From assembly GCF_003265705.1 (NCBI RefSeq), contig NW_020312935.1:4886386-4950385 (forward strand): 64,000 nt of DNA, given 5' to 3'. A program made the position numbers and the translations under genes. Positions 1 to 11,903 of the stretch are shown piece by piece; the first letter of the stretch is position 1; every line of letters starts with the position of its first letter. Under the pieces are notes generated by a model that was not told the DNA's origin, searched no databases, and worked only from the letters and a program-made list of their open reading frames with translations. Origin of the DNA: Callorhinus ursinus (taxonomy: Eukaryota; Chordata; Mammalia; Carnivora; Otariidae).

Positions 1-518
1 GGTGGTTTCTTGTGCTGTCTCTTTAAAGGGTGGGGACTCAGCTTCCTAACGCCCTTGGGGCTCTCCAGAGCTGAGCCCACTGATTTTTAAAATTTCAGGC
101 TTTAAGTCCGACTGGTTGTAAAATCTCAGGAAATTCGGCCCCTCTCCCTTTCAAAGGCAAATGTTATGGGGATTTGTCTTCCCTGTGCAGGCTTCCTGAT
201 GTGATAGTCTGTTTCTTGCCCTGTGGCTGCGCCTGTAACTAAGGGCATTAAAAAATTAATGAGAAGAGTGGCATTGTTTTGCATTTTTTGCTAATCTCTA
301 TATATCCAGCTTAATAATAACTAGCTTTCCCGACCATGTCTCTGCCCTTCCTACCCTCTTCAATGCAACCTCTTCTCTGCCTTTAGTTGTGGTGTTTGTT
401 CTACCAGCCTTTGGGTGTTTTCTGAATTATTTATGCTGATGTATTATCCAGCTGTATGTTTCTGTGGGATGAGGTGAACTTAGGGTCCTTCTACTCCACC
501 ATCTTCCCAGCCTCTCTC
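1..518 (-). mobile_element. probable L1 5' region, minus strand, running off the window
   Basis: Read on the minus strand from about 518, it begins GAGGCTGGGAAGATGGTGGA, the type of sequence found at the 5' end of carnivore L1 elements. It continues leftward through a CAG/GGAA-rich 5'UTR-like stretch to base 1. If right, the ORFs lie outside the window. Family assignment is from pattern memory only. Confidence 0.45.
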
Positions 519-2425
519 CACAAGTTGTTTTCTCAAGTAAAAAATGGTGGTCCATGAAAAATCACAGCTAGTTCAACTAGCAAGTCAACCACACATGTGT
601 TTTTGAGACAACCATCATACTTCAGTACGCAGCCGAAGTGCTTTTTTGAGTACTTCCCACCTCATCTTATAGAATATTAAGAAGATGAGGACTCAAGGGT
701 TAAGATTAAGTAAAACTGAATTTTTACTGCTCCAACAAAGACATTTTGAGGTGAAACTGGCATCCCCACCCCCACAACGCCCCTCAAGTCCATACAGTTT
801 GGTATGGAATCGACTACCTTGATTCATGCTAAGGCACCAGCAATTTTATCAACCCTCAGTACAAATGTCAACAGGGAAAAAAGCAAGTAACATCTTAGTA
901 TTAGTAAGAAAATAGTTTGGAACTCAAAGACCCCCTGAAAAGGGGATCCTCAGAGGTCCATGAAGTATGCTTTGAGAACTGCCTCACTGAGCTGATTCCT
1001 ATAGAACCAACATGCCAATTGAACATCAGTTATCTCAGCAAGAGTTAAGTTTCAAAATTATTCCACATGTGATCCAAGTTAAGACAGCATGGGCAAAGCA
1101 ACAGGGTGGATTCTACCATATTCAGTTTGATTGCTAATCCCATGTCAGACATTAAAAAATATAAGTCTGGGAGAATTTTTCCTACAGGTTTTGATTATGA
1201 AATATTTGGCAGAGGAAATCTAATTCAAACCAGGTGCTGGACTCTTGCTGAGCAGCAGTCAGTTAGAACACACTGCCAAAAGGACCCCTTCAGTGGGGAG
1301 GCCAGATGAGCTCATGCAAAGGCGTTTTTAGCAGGTTTTGCCCCCTAAATCCCCTAAGCGCAACACCACTCAATTTTCCACATTGTAAAGTAGCCACACT
1401 TTCTTTGGATCTTTTTCTATTCCAAAGAAAGTTTATAGGAAAAGACTACAAAATGCACATCCTGCATTCCTTTAATTTTAAAACAAAAATTTTAAAAAAT
1501 CAAATAAAAATCTTCTTCATTTATCACTCTCAAATTCCTCACCAGCGTGAAAATACCAACTATTAAGTGTACACACACACATATCTTGGTTTCTAAGAAT
1601 CTGTAAATGTGCAAGCCAATAAAGGATATTAATTTATATTACCCTAACAACATTCTTTGATTTTCAAACTACAATTAACTCTTATTTTATTAGGGACTAC
1701 CTACTTTTGTGGGTAATCAAAGTCCTTGATTTCTTTTCCTTCCCTATGTGTTTATACTATCTTCTTTTTTTCTTTTTCTCATCTACTCATAAGAATATGT
1801 TCCAAAGTATTAGAAGTAGAATTAATGAAAGTAAATATGCAGCCCTTTCTCATTACTCATAAGTCTCAAACCCTATCTTTCCCCCACACCAAAAAGACAT
1901 AAACCTACCACTTTCTGGCCTTGCTGCTCTCTGTGGCATACCTCCTGGTCTGGTTCCATCCTTTGGTTTCTCTCAGTGGCCAAACTCTACCCCGCTACGG
2001 GAGGCAAAGGATGATTAAGCCCCACTTAGTTCTACCTTGCAGTGACTTCAACCAATTCCATCTCGCTGACACGACCATATGGAAAAAATAAACCTCTCAT
2101 CTGCCTGTCATCTTTGCTCCTAATCTACTGGTACTTCCTGAACAAGGAGTAAAGAATCCTTGCTGCAACATGAATTAAACTTATTAAGAAACAACATGTT
2201 CAGAGAGCTACAGGCTCCACCCATTTAATTTATGGCCAAGTTCAATTTGCATGTCTAGGTTGGTCCAAATAATACATTTGAATTCCTCACATTTAACATG
2301 AAACTTTCACTATTTATAAAAACTATTGGGTAGAGCTAAGCTCCTCTTTTAACAATGGCCAAATCAACCCAATTACTTTTTACATAGAATTCCTCTTTGA
2401 CAGATTTTCACTTAATAATAAATAA
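519..2425. other. intron without recognised gene
   Basis: AT-rich intronic DNA. There may be decayed DNA-transposon pieces near 520-580 and 910-990 (GGTCCATGAAGTATGC-like text). The small open frames at 1106-1566 lack any recognisable domain. Confidence 0.5.
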
Positions 2426-2429
2426 TAAT

Positions 2430-2645
2430 TATTATAATTAAAGCAGCTAACACTTACTTATGCACTTACAATGTGTCAGGTACTATTGTAGCATTTTACA
2501 AGTATTAACTCATCTGATACTCACACCCACCCTATCTCATTAGTATTCACCAAACAAATTAATTGTACAGCAAAGAAAGACTAGGTAACATGCTGCCAAT
2601 TACCTACTATAAGTGGCAAAATAGGGACTCAAATGCAGTCTATTA
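2430..2645 (-). repeat. MIR-like SINE relic, antisense
   Basis: The plus strand shows the reversed MIR 3' half: a CACTTACAATGTGTCAGGTACT-like core, then TTAACTCATCTGATACTCAC and a diverged tail ending near GGGACTCAAATGCAGTC. Confidence 0.65.
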
Positions 2646-3021
2646 AAGATTGGTACTAGTTTCTTCTATTACATCTTTGGGGTTTTTGGGGGGAGGGGTT
2701 GTTTCAATTATAATAGCTTTACTGAGATATAATTAGTGGATTTTAACATACTCAGAATTGTGCAACCATCACCACATTCAATTTTAGCACACTTTCATTA
2801 CCCCAAAAAGAAGTCCTATACTCATTTGTCATCACTGTCTATTTTTGCCACAATCCTTGGCAATGACCAACCTACTTTCTATTTCTATAGATTTGCCCAT
2901 TCTGGACATTTGAAATAAACTAAATCATATAATATGTGGTCTTTTGTGTCTGGCTACTTTCACTTAGTATGTTTTCAAGGTTCATCCATGTTGCAGAGTA
3001 TATCAGAACACATTCTTTCTT

Positions 3022-3219
3022 TTTTTTTTTTTTTAAAGATTTTATTTATTTATTTGACAGAGAGAGACAGCTAGAGAGGGAACACAAGCAGGGAGAATGG
3101 GAGAGGGAGAAGCAGGCTTCCTCTCGGCAAGGAGTCTGATGCAGGGCTCGATCCCAGGACCCTGGGATCATGACCTGAGCTGAAGGCAGGCGCTTGACGA
3201 CTGAGCCACCCAGGCTCCC
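3022..3219 (-). mobile_element. Can-SINE, minus
   Basis: Complete reversed SINE: T-run, AAAGATTTTATTTATT, GACAGAGAGAGACAG, and head reading CTGAGCCACCCAGGC on plus. It abuts the T-rich tail of the next SINE. Confidence 0.92.
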
Positions 3220-3231
3220 TCTTTTCTTTTC

Positions 3232-3359
3232 TTTTTTTAAAGTAAGCTTCATGCCCAGCAAGGAGCCCAACGTGGGGCTTGAGCTCATGACCCTGAGATC
3301 AAGACCTGAGCTGAGATCAACAGTCAGATGCTTAACCAGTGAGCCACCCAGGCGTTCCT
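3232..3359 (-). mobile_element. Can-SINE, short type, minus
   Basis: Reversed SINE without the CT-rich middle (AGTAAGCTTCATGCCCAGC ... GAGCCACCCAGGCG). The L1 sequence resumes after it. Confidence 0.85.
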
Positions 3360-4499
3360 CATGTAAAAGTGTTAGTGTGGACATAGTTTTCATTTCTTTT
3401 GGGTATACAACCTACAGGTGGAATTGCTAGGTCGTATGGTGACTATGTTTAGCCTTTTGAGGAACTGCCAAACTGTTTTCCACATGCACCATTTTACATT
3501 CCCATCAGCAGTGTAGGAGGGTTCCATTTTCTCCATTTCTTAATCTACACTTGTTATTGTTTGTCTTTTTAATTATAGCCATCCTTATAGGTGGGAAGTG
3601 GTATCTCATTGTAGTTTCAATTTGCATATCCATCATGGCTAATTATGTTGAGCATCTTTTCATGTGCTTATTAGCCATTTGTGTATCTTCTTTAGACAAA
3701 TGTTTTTTAAGATCCTTTCCCCATTTTTTAATTGGGTAGTTTACCTTTTTTATTACTGAGTTATAACAGTTCTTTATATTTTCTAGATACCAGTCCCAAA
3801 TTAGATAAATGATTTGCAAATATTTTCTCCTATTCTGTGGGTTGTCTTTTCACTTTCTTGATGGTGACATTTGAAGCATAAAAGTTTTTAATTTTAATGA
3901 AGTTCAATTTATTTATTTTTTCTCTTGCTGCTTGTGCTTTTGGTGTCCTATCCAAGGTCTGCCTAAGCTAAGGTCACAAAGATATACTCCTGTATTTTCT
4001 CCTAAGAGTTTTATAGTTTCAGCTCTTAAATTTTATTTATATCTTTTCCTTATTTGCAAATTAATGCCACACTGATAGTAGACACAGAACCACCCTATTT
4101 CCTTCTTTAGTACCAAAGTGCTTCGGTGGTCTAGGCCCCGTCCAGTCAATGGCCAGGAATTATTTGTTTATAGGATTCTACTTTCTAGTATTGAACAAAG
4201 GCTCATCTATGGGATGTCACAGATTTCTGCTCCATTTCTCCAGTGACACACAATTAAGGAAACGTCTAAGGATAAAGCTACCCTCCTTGCATTCTATGAT
4301 CATATCTAGAGTATAAGCTTCTTCCATAAAATTTGAACTTAAGAGATCTCTTTCATCATATTCATAAACTAAATCTTTGGGAAATACAAATTTAATTGTT
4401 GTAATTACAACTACTGAGGTATGTCATGTTTTCATAGGATTCCTGTCATGCTCCCAATGTAAGTATGAACGAGAAACTATAATTTAAGTAATAGAATTG

Positions 4500-4615
4500 A
4501 ACTCAATTAAAATTTATTGAGGGCCCACTATATGCAAAGCATTATGGGAGTGCTGAGATGACTAAGTCATAGTTCTTGACCTCAAAGAGGTTATAATTTA
4601 GTGGGGATTAAAAAA
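4500..4615 (+). repeat. L2-like relic
   Basis: ATTTATTGAGGGCCCACTAT, then ACTAAGTCATAGTTCTTGAC and GAGGTTATAATTTAGTGG match the L2 3' end pattern. Confidence 0.6.
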
Positions 4616-4619
4616 AAAT

Positions 4620-5714
4620 CCAGAGGGGAAAAAAACAAAATCAAACCAGAGAACTGATGATTAAATTCAGTCTTTCTGCAGAACCCTTATATCCTCAAGG
4701 AATTAATTAATTCTTAGGCTCAACAAATCCTTTATTTCTATTCTGTGATCTAGGTGCTCCAGCTCTAAATTACAGAGAAATTCCTAAAAGCTATGTGAAA
4801 ACTATATTTTATAAAAAGAATGATATATGTAAGAGAACTTGGAAAGTTGAAGGAAATCCTATATAACGTGAAAGTCTTCCTGTAATTTAAAGAATACTCT
4901 TCCTCAAGTGACTCTTTGTCAACTCAAAGCAGGAAGTCCCATCACCATTCCTACCCCCAACCACACCGTTCCCTGGAGGACATACCAGATTGTCCCATCA
5001 TGTAGCTTTTTTTACTACCAAATACTTTTCTGTGGAGCTCCTTTTTTAATGTATAGTTTTTGAGTTACTTCAAAACCGGATTATTTTTTTAAGCTCAAAT
5101 AATGCTAAATGTGAATATGTTTTCTAGTTTCAGACTAGTTTCTAGTTACCTCTTAAGACATCTTGGCCCCCAAATCTATATATCTCTATTCTTTTCCCTG
5201 CCAACTTTCCACATCTGGCATGCTAGAAACTTCCTGTTGCTTCAGGTCAAATCGATGTTTATTTGCTGGCATCACAATTATGTGCTCTTACACTAGAAAG
5301 AGAATTGAAGAATATTTTGCTGAGTTGTGTGGTTTATCTACAGTACCACATTCTGGTTTAAGTGATTTCATCACTCAAAAGGCTACCCCAGGTTCAGTGG
5401 TTTTCTAGTCACAGTCAATAAAGTAAAGGAAAAAAAAACCCTACTATTTATCTTTATGACTAAGCAAGACTTGAAGGGAACAGTTATAGGAAGCTGTTTC
5501 AACAACTTAAAAAATGCTAAATGACAGAAAACGTTTACTGAGCTGGAAGCTGCAAAATAATCAATAAGGTTGTGAAAGGAAAGTTTTTGTCTCAAACATC
5601 TATATCCGCTACTTAAATGCTATTTTAGGTACCTAAGATAATAGAATTCACTTTAAATTTTTTTGGTAGAGTTAGAATAGGATAGCTACTTTATTTTTTT
5701 GTCTTTAGACTTAC
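4620..5714. other. intron 4 flank without recognised gene
   Basis: AT-rich; the only item of note is the exon 4 donor at its right edge. Open frames at 5102-5595 have no recognisable domain and overlap on both strands. Confidence 0.5.
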
Positions 5715-5857
5715 CTTGTGGCAACAAGAGGGTAGCTATGACACGGTGATGCCCAGGCATCCCTTGTCCATGGCATACAGTCATAAAGCAGCAAATCCTT
5801 CTCAGTCACAGCCATGAGGACAGGTCTCCATTGTTGTCTTCCACCATCTAGTTTTGC
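5715..5857 (-). CDS. SNTB2: beta-2-syntrophin, coding exon 4
   Basis: This 143-bp exon is not obvious from ATG-based ORF calling. On the minus strand it starts with GCA AAA CTA GAT (AKLDGGRQQWRPVLMAV), continues TEKDLLLYDCMPWTRDAW and ends SYPLVAT plus AG of a split Arg codon. It joins PH1 to the second PH domain; WRPVLMAVTEKDLLLYD is the first pair of PH2 strands. The acceptor is ATTGTAACAG, with a weak pyrimidine tract, and the donor is GTAAGT. It enters in phase 0, as exon 3 requires, and leaves in phase 2. The next exon (expected to begin with LVHSGSG-like sequence) was not found at lower coordinates and should lie outside the window. Confidence 0.96.
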
Positions 5858-6395
5858 CTGTTACAATGGTAAAATCCAGAAAGCAGAGCTAACTATAATG
5901 ATATGTATCTGTAAAAGTCCCTTCAGCGATGGTCTCACATGGGTCTCCATTTTGTTCCCTGAACCTAACAGGCTTGCAGAACAGGAAACATCCCATCAGG
6001 TTCCTTTCCACTGGCTGGGATTCTCCAACGGGAGGTGTGAGGTGGTCTGTTTAAGCTGTAAAAGCTCTCTGAGTGAGAGACATTATCTAGTGATAGGACT
6101 CTGTTTTTAGAGTTCCCCATTAACTTTAGGAAGTTTCTGTTTCTGTTTCAAATGTACCATTGCATTTACCTGCATAAAGTTCAGTTACCTCTGTGAGGAT
6201 TTAAAAATGTAGGAAAACACCACTATTTATCCATATTGTCAAGGATCCAAAGCCAAAAAGCAAAAGACTATGCTGAACAAAATCCCTGGTTTATCAAAAC
6301 ATTTCCCCCCATGAAATGACAGACAGGGAATACTTAACAATAGCGTTATTTTTACACAGATCCTAAAACAAAAACAAAAAAACACAGATGCTTAA

Positions 6396-6595
6396 GGGGC
6401 GCCTGGGTGGCTTAGTTTGTTAAGCGTCTGCCTTTGGCTCAGGTCATGATCCCAGGGTCCTGGCATCGAGCCCCACATTGGGCTCCCTCCTCGGCGGGAA
6501 GCCTGCTTCTCCCTCTCCCACTCCCCCTGCCTGTGTTCCCTCTCCCGCTGTGTCTCTGTCAAATTAATAAATAAAATCTTAAAAAAACAAAACAA
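6396..6595 (+). mobile_element. Can-SINE, plus
   Basis: GGGGCGCCTGGGTGGC head to AAATAAAATCTTAAAAAAAC tail. Target duplication AACACAGATGCTT at 6381-6393 and 6596-6608. Confidence 0.95.
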
Positions 6596-6608
6596 AACAC
6601 AGATGCTT

Positions 6609-7095
6609 CAGCTATCACTGATGGCTTCAAGGAGAAATCAAAATGATTAATCACTTGTCTCTTACAGAGTTGCCTTTAAAGCTACTTCTTATTTTCTCTT
6701 CCTTAATGACTTCTGAAGGTCATTTGGACATGTCAGAGCCCCTTAAGAATGTATCTATAATCTGAAAAGTGGCCTGAGTGGTTCGGTTCTGTGTTATAAC
6801 ATCTATTACTAGAACTTTCCCCTCATAGTTAGAGCCACAAACTGATTCCAGGAGTCGGAAATGAATTCTAGCCAGTGAAGTGACCCATGTTCTTGCATGT
6901 GCTGAAAGCACAAAATATACGACCCTACTCTGAGATTCCAGCAAGGTATTGTAGAAATAATACTCTATAATACCTGGAGGGAAAATATCAGTTCCAAGGA
7001 GGTTCTTTTAGATTCTTACATTTTTGGGTCACAGAAAACCCAAAGGGATTTTAAGTCTTTGTCTCTGAGATTGTCATGAATAATATTTCAAAGGG
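6609..7095. other. intron without recognised gene
   Basis: The 74-codon frame on the minus strand at 6720-6944 shows no known domain, repeat or splice context, so it is not called as a gene. Confidence 0.4.
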
Positions 7096-7555
7096 GAAGA
7101 TATGGTCGTCTTCCCTTATCCACAGTTTTGCAGTTCCTGGTTTCAGTAACCTACAGTCAACCATAGTCCTGAAGCAGATGATCCTCCTTCTGACATGTGG
7201 TCAGAAGGTGAACCATAGCCTAACGCTGTCACACTGCCTGCACCATTCACCTCACTTCATCTCACATCATCATAAAAATCACTAATATAGTACAATAAGA
7301 TATTTGAAAGAGAAAGAGACCACATTTATATAATGTTTATTACAGTAAATTGTTATAATTGTTCTATTTTGTTGTTAGCTGTTGTTACCGTCGTTAATCT
7401 CTTACTGTGCCTAATTTATAAATTAAATTTTATCCCATGTATGTATGAGTAGGAAAAAACAGTATATATAACATTCGGTACTATCTGTGGTTTCAGGCAC
7501 CAACTGGGGGTCTTGAAACATATGCTCCATGCATAAGGGGACTACTATAATGTAA
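7096..7555. mobile_element. Tigger/MER2-like non-autonomous DNA transposon
   Basis: Imperfect terminal inverted repeats: left TCTTCCCTTATCCACAG, right CATAAGGGGACTACTA. Pogo/Tigger-type subterminal text follows (TTCAGTAACCTACAGTCAAC; TATCTGTGGTTTCAGGCACC). The internal transposase is absent. Confidence 0.75.
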
Positions 7556-7593
7556 AATCTATCTTCCCAAGAGGTTAAAATGGCACTCTGACT

Positions 7594-7788
7594 TTTTTTT
7601 TCTTTTCTTAAAGATAGGGAGAGAGGGAGGAGGGGGAGGGGAAAGATAGAGGGAATGGGAGAGAGATCCTAAGCAGGCTCCATGCCCAGCTTGGAGCTCA
7701 GTGCAGGGCTCAATCTCACAACCCTGAGATCATGAAATGAGCCAAAATCAAGAGTCAGATGCTTAACTGACTGAGCCACCCAGGCGCC
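7594..7788 (-). mobile_element. Can-SINE, minus, diverged
   Basis: T-run, AAAGATAGGGAGAGAGGG, then CAACCCTGAGATCATG and GAGCCACCCAGGCGCC. Older than its neighbours; no clear duplication. Confidence 0.88.
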
Positions 7789-7994
7789 AAGCAATCAAAC
7801 TTTTTAAAATTAATTTTTCCCCTAAGTTATGAGAGAGTTTGAAGGCTAGATCAGAGTATATGCATTTGGAAAACCTAAATTAAATGTATTTCTTCCCAAA
7901 GAAGATATTTTAGGCAATAAAGGAAAACTGCTAATACCAATAGAAGCAGTATCTAATTTCAAGATAGAGAACTTTTTTTCAACTAACAATTTTT

Positions 7995-8183
7995 TTTAAA
8001 GATTTTATTTATTTGACAGAGAGAGACACAGCAAGAGAGGGAACACAAGCAGGGGGAGTGGGAGAGGGAGAAGCAGGCTTCCCGCTGAGCAGGGAGCCCC
8101 ATGCAGGGCTTGATCCCAGGACCCTGAGATCATGACCTGAGCCGAAGGCAGATGCTTCACTAACTGAGCCACCCAGGCACCCC
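7995..8183 (-). mobile_element. Can-SINE, minus (first of a stacked pair)
   Basis: Reversed SINE flanked by CAACTAACAATTTTT at 7980-7994 and 8184-8198. Confidence 0.95.
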
Positions 8184-8198
8184 TCAACTAACAATTTT

Positions 8199-8389
8199 TT
8201 TTTAAAGATTTTATTTATTTATTTGACAGAAAGAGACAGTGAGAGCAGGAACACAAGCAGGGGGAGTGGGAGAGGGAGAAGCAGGCTTCCCGCTGAGCAG
8301 GGAGCCCGATGTGGGACTCGATCCCAGGACCCTGGGATCATGACCTGAGCTGAAGGCAGACGCTTAACGACTGAGCCACCCAGGTGCCC
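8199..8389 (-). mobile_element. Can-SINE, minus (second of a stacked pair)
   Basis: Reversed SINE sharing the middle target copy (8184-8198) and followed by a third copy CAACTAACAATTTT at 8390-8403. The two SINE bodies differ at many positions. Confidence 0.95.
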
Positions 8390-8404
8390 CAACTAACAAT
8401 TTTT

Positions 8405-9339
8405 AAAAGCGTTTATTCTTCGGCCCTTTTGAGTCTTTAGTTCTTAGAGAATTTATTTTCCCTCTTCTACTTACCATTGCTGGAAAATGAAATGTCAATT
8501 TAAGTCATTCTGTTTGTGTATTTGTCTTAAGTTATAAGGATACTGTTTGCTTTCAGTGGAGTCAAAATGTTGCCTGCTATATATAGCATGTATTTTTGGT
8601 TGTGGTATCAGTACAAGCAGCCTTGGGGCTCCACTATTAAGGTTCTGGCCAGAGAACAAAGGGATACTAATGTTAGGGTTCTGGTTTGCTTGTGTTTCAA
8701 CACCCACACATGCACACACCTGGCCAAACAGCCTTGTCCAAATTTTACTTTTTAATAAATAGAGTTGAATAACACTAAAGATGAAAAACTACTAATAATT
8801 ACTATTCATTCCCTAAATCCTAATCCTATAAATCAGGTGATATACTTGTTATTTTGTTATTATGGTAGAAAACAGAGAGCAAAAACTAAATAAGCCATTC
8901 TGCTAATGCTAATTTAGTGTATATGTTCCTAATTTGAGTATTTGCACATTTTGAGAATTATCAGGAACAAATTAGGAACTGTTGAAACAGAGTTTTCTTT
9001 GGCTGTCCTGGCTTTTCTAATCAATATTCAACTGCTTAAAAATACTGGTTTTATAGGTAATATATGTCGCCCCATTTGGTGGACTTAAAGAAAATTCTCT
9101 TTAAAGAATATAACCAACTAAAAAGTAAACTATCAGTTACATAAAAATCAGTATCAGTGAAGAGACAGAAGTCCCTGTGCAGAGAAGAGATTATCTATTG
9201 TTTACCAAATATCTGTAGTATAGGATTTCCCTGTTTTAAGCAAACTCAATTTTTAACAATGTGAACAAAAAAGATAAACTAAGGAGAGATCACTTAAAGT
9301 TAAATAAATGATCCTTCCTAAATTTATCTCTGCAAAATG
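8405..9339. other. intron without recognised gene
   Basis: AT-rich DNA. Open frames at 8495-8762 overlap on both strands and show no domain. Confidence 0.45.
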
Positions 9340-9349
9340 ACTATCTTTT

Positions 9350-9537
9350 CTTTTTTTTCTTTTTTAGAGAAAGAGAGAGAGAGAGAAAGCATGAGCTTGA
9401 GCATGGGGAGAAGGGCAGAAAGAGAATCCTAAACAGGCTCTACACCAAGTGCGGAGTCCAACACCGAACGCCCGACTTGAGCTAATCCCAGGACCCTGAA
9501 ATCATGACCTGAGCCGAATGAGCCACCCAGGTGCCCC
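9350..9537 (-). mobile_element. Can-SINE, minus, diverged
   Basis: T-rich tail, AGAGAAAGAGAGAGAGAG, head GAGCCACCCAGGTGCCCC. Flanks share ACTATCTTTT (9340-9349; 9541-9550). Confidence 0.88.
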
Positions 9538-9887
9538 ACAACTATCTTTTTTAAGTATAACTGAAACAACTTCATTTATATGCAAGATTTTCAGTAAATA
9601 CACCTCAGGCCAAAAGAAATGCTTACCTATAGTGAACAGATTATATAATCTATAATTATTTTGACCACTTTCATACTCAAAGAATTAAATAATCTTATAG
9701 TTAGAAAAAGCTTTGGCATTTACTGAGTTCAACCTTTATCAGATACATAAGCTCATTATAATACCTCTGAGAAATGTATCCAGTCTTGCTTGAACACCTT
9801 ATTCCAACAGTGGCATCTGATTTGGATAACCCAAACAACTACTTCAAAAAAGTAAAAATAAAGAGTATTTTAGAAATAGTACATTGA

Positions 9888-10077
9888 GGGACACCTGGGT
9901 GGCTCAGTCGGTTAAGCGTCTGCCTTCGGCTCAGGTCATGATCCCAGGGTCCTGGGATCGAGTTCTGCATCAGGCTCCTTGCTCAGGGGGGAGCCTGTTT
10001 CTCCCTCTGCCTGCTCTGACTGCCGCTCTCCCTGCTTGTACTCTCTCTGACAAATAAATAAAATCTTAAAAAAAAAA
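9888..10077 (+). mobile_element. Can-SINE, plus
   Basis: Flanked by TAGAAATAGTACATTGA at 9871-9887 and the same with one change at 10078-10094. Confidence 0.95.
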
Positions 10078-10234
10078 TAGAAATAGTACGTTGAATTAGT
10101 TCAGTGGTGCTATTTTTTAAAGAGATTAAACTTTTTTACTTAGTATTATTTCCCAACCTTGAGCTTGTCTTCTTGGACAATATTTTAAAATTAGTGATTT
10201 GTTTGCTTGCTTTTTGTATGCATAAGGATATACA

Positions 10235-10380
10235 CAAAAAAATTACTGAGCATCTACTATATACATAGCATTAGGCTAAGTTCTCTGGGGGCAATAAAGA
10301 TTTGGGAAAAAATGTCCTCCCATCTTGCAAGAGCTCAAAATTGATTGGAGGAAATACCACATAAATATGGTCCATCACAT
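10235..10380 (+). repeat. L2-like relic
   Basis: TTACTGAGCATCTACTATAT followed by GGGGCAATAAAGA and CAAGAGCTCAAAATTGATTG, the usual L2 3' pattern. Confidence 0.55.
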
Positions 10381-10566
10381 ATTATGATGAACTGGTGGCT
10401 TTGTTTTTCTCCTTTCTACTTGTCTTTATGTAGCATAAACCAAACTAATTTCACTTTAAAAGTTTAACAGCTCTCATATATTGCTGGTGGCAATCTAAAT
10501 TAGTTCAACCCTGATGGAAGGCAATTTGGCAAAATTTATCAAAATTACAAACGCATATGCCCTTTG

Positions 10567-11058
10567 TGGTTCTTTAAAAATATGTCCACAAATTCTTTAC
10601 TACTCTTCCCTTTAAGAGGTGGAGCCCTTGGTGTAGAGTGGACTTAGTAACTTGCTGATGAAAAGAATACAGTAGAAGAGACTAGGTCATAAAAGGCACT
10701 GAGGTTTCTAGCTTGTTCTTTCTCCCAGATCAGTCACTCTGGGGAAAACCAGTAGCCATGTCTTAAGGACACTTAGGCAGCCCTGTACCAAGGTCTGCAT
10801 GGCAAGAAACTGAGGCCTCCTGCTAACAGTGAATGAATCATGCTGGAAGTGGATGGCCCAACCTCAGTCAAGCCCTCTGACGACTGCCCCCTGGCACACA
10901 GCTTCACTGCAACTTCACGAGGGGTCCCAAGCCCGAACCACCCAGCTACACCACTGCTGTATTTCTGATCTTCAGAAACTATGTGAGATAAATATTTGTT
11001 ATTTTAAGGCCACTAAGTTTTGGAGTCATTTGTCATATAGCGATAGATAACTAACACA
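10567..11058 (+). mobile_element. solo LTR, MaLR/MLT1-like
   Basis: Starts TGGTTCTTTAAAAATATGTC and ends with GTTATTTTAAGGCCACTAAG, ATAGATAACTAACACA, typical of mammalian MaLR LTR 3' ends. Near-duplicated CTTTG/CTCTTG flanks fit a 5-bp target duplication inside L1. No coding interior. Confidence 0.65.
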
Positions 11059-11714
11059 CTCTTGGACCCAGCACTTTTGGGGACTTATCCTCCAGGTACA
11101 GAAATATCTCCTACTCTCTAAACTCTCAATATCCAAATATAGTAACTGCTACATCAGTTACATTTTTTGATAAATCCCTTACTAACCAAAGTTTTACTAC
11201 TCACCCCCAGAAACTTAAGAACCAAATATATTGAGATAATACGGGTTCCTTTGTTATCTGATCTATCTGAACTTGGAAACCAAAGAGTTTGGATAGCACA
11301 TGTGTGGAAGAACAAATTACAAGGTTATTCACTGTACCATCCTTTATAAGGGCACAAAAGATTATAACAGCAAAACTGGGAGGAGTGCTTATTTAATTGC
11401 GGCCATACGATGGAAACCCATACAGTTGTAAAAAAAAGAATGTTCTCTCTGCATTAATATAGAAAGATCTCCAGAATATATTGTTTAATGAAAACAAGAG
11501 CAAGGTATAAAGTAGTATGCATAATATGCTGTCTTCTTTTATAAGAGAGAAAAAGAAGAATATGGGTTCATATTTGCTTTTATTTGCATAAAGAAACTCT
11601 CAAAAGATTTGCTAGAAAGGAGTGAAAAGCGATTACCTCTCTGGGGAAAAGGAGTAGGAACTGGGTGGATGGGGGACAGAAAGGAGAGTAAGATTTTTCA
11701 CCAACTAACTTTTT

Positions 11715-11903
11715 TTTTTAAGATTTATTTATTTGATACAGAGAGAGAGAGAGAGAGAGCACAAGCAGGGGGAGCAGCAGGCAGAGGGAGAAGCAGGCTC
11801 CTCACTGAGCAGGGAGCCCAATGCGGGGCTCAATCCCAGGACCCTGGGATCATGACCTGAGCTGAAGGCACACACTTAACCAGCTGAGCCATCCAGGTGC
11901 CCC
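11715..11903 (-). mobile_element. Can-SINE, minus
   Basis: Flanked by ACCAACTAACTTTTT (11700-11714) and ACCTATTAACTTTTT (11904-11918). Has a (GA)n run in the body. Confidence 0.92.

Larger units (their letters stand above)
2690..4080 (-). mobile_element. old L1 3' part (ORF2 C-terminus and 3'UTR), minus strand
   Basis: The plus strand reads reverse-complemented L1: TTGGGTATACAACCTACAGG, GGAACTGCCAAACTGTTTTC, AATTATAGCCATCCTTATAG, and TTTCTCCTAAGAGTTTTATAG near the 5' limit. The reading frame is destroyed. Two minus SINEs sit inside (3022-3359). No target duplication was found. Confidence 0.8.
1..5714 (-). other. SNTB2: SNTB2 intron 4 (part)
   Basis: Begins at the GTAAGT donor of exon 4 and runs past the left edge. 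Contains a putative L1 5' region, a MIR, an old L1 with SINEs and an L2 relic. Confidence 0.85.

Noticed and set aside
1..5714. Search for SNTB2 exon 5
   Set aside because: No sequence encoding the expected PH2 continuation was found on minus; the exon should be beyond the left edge.
6720..6944. 74-codon minus frame on the gene strand
   Set aside because: Lies in intron 3 but does not match any syntrophin sequence, and no acceptor/donor pair is apparent.
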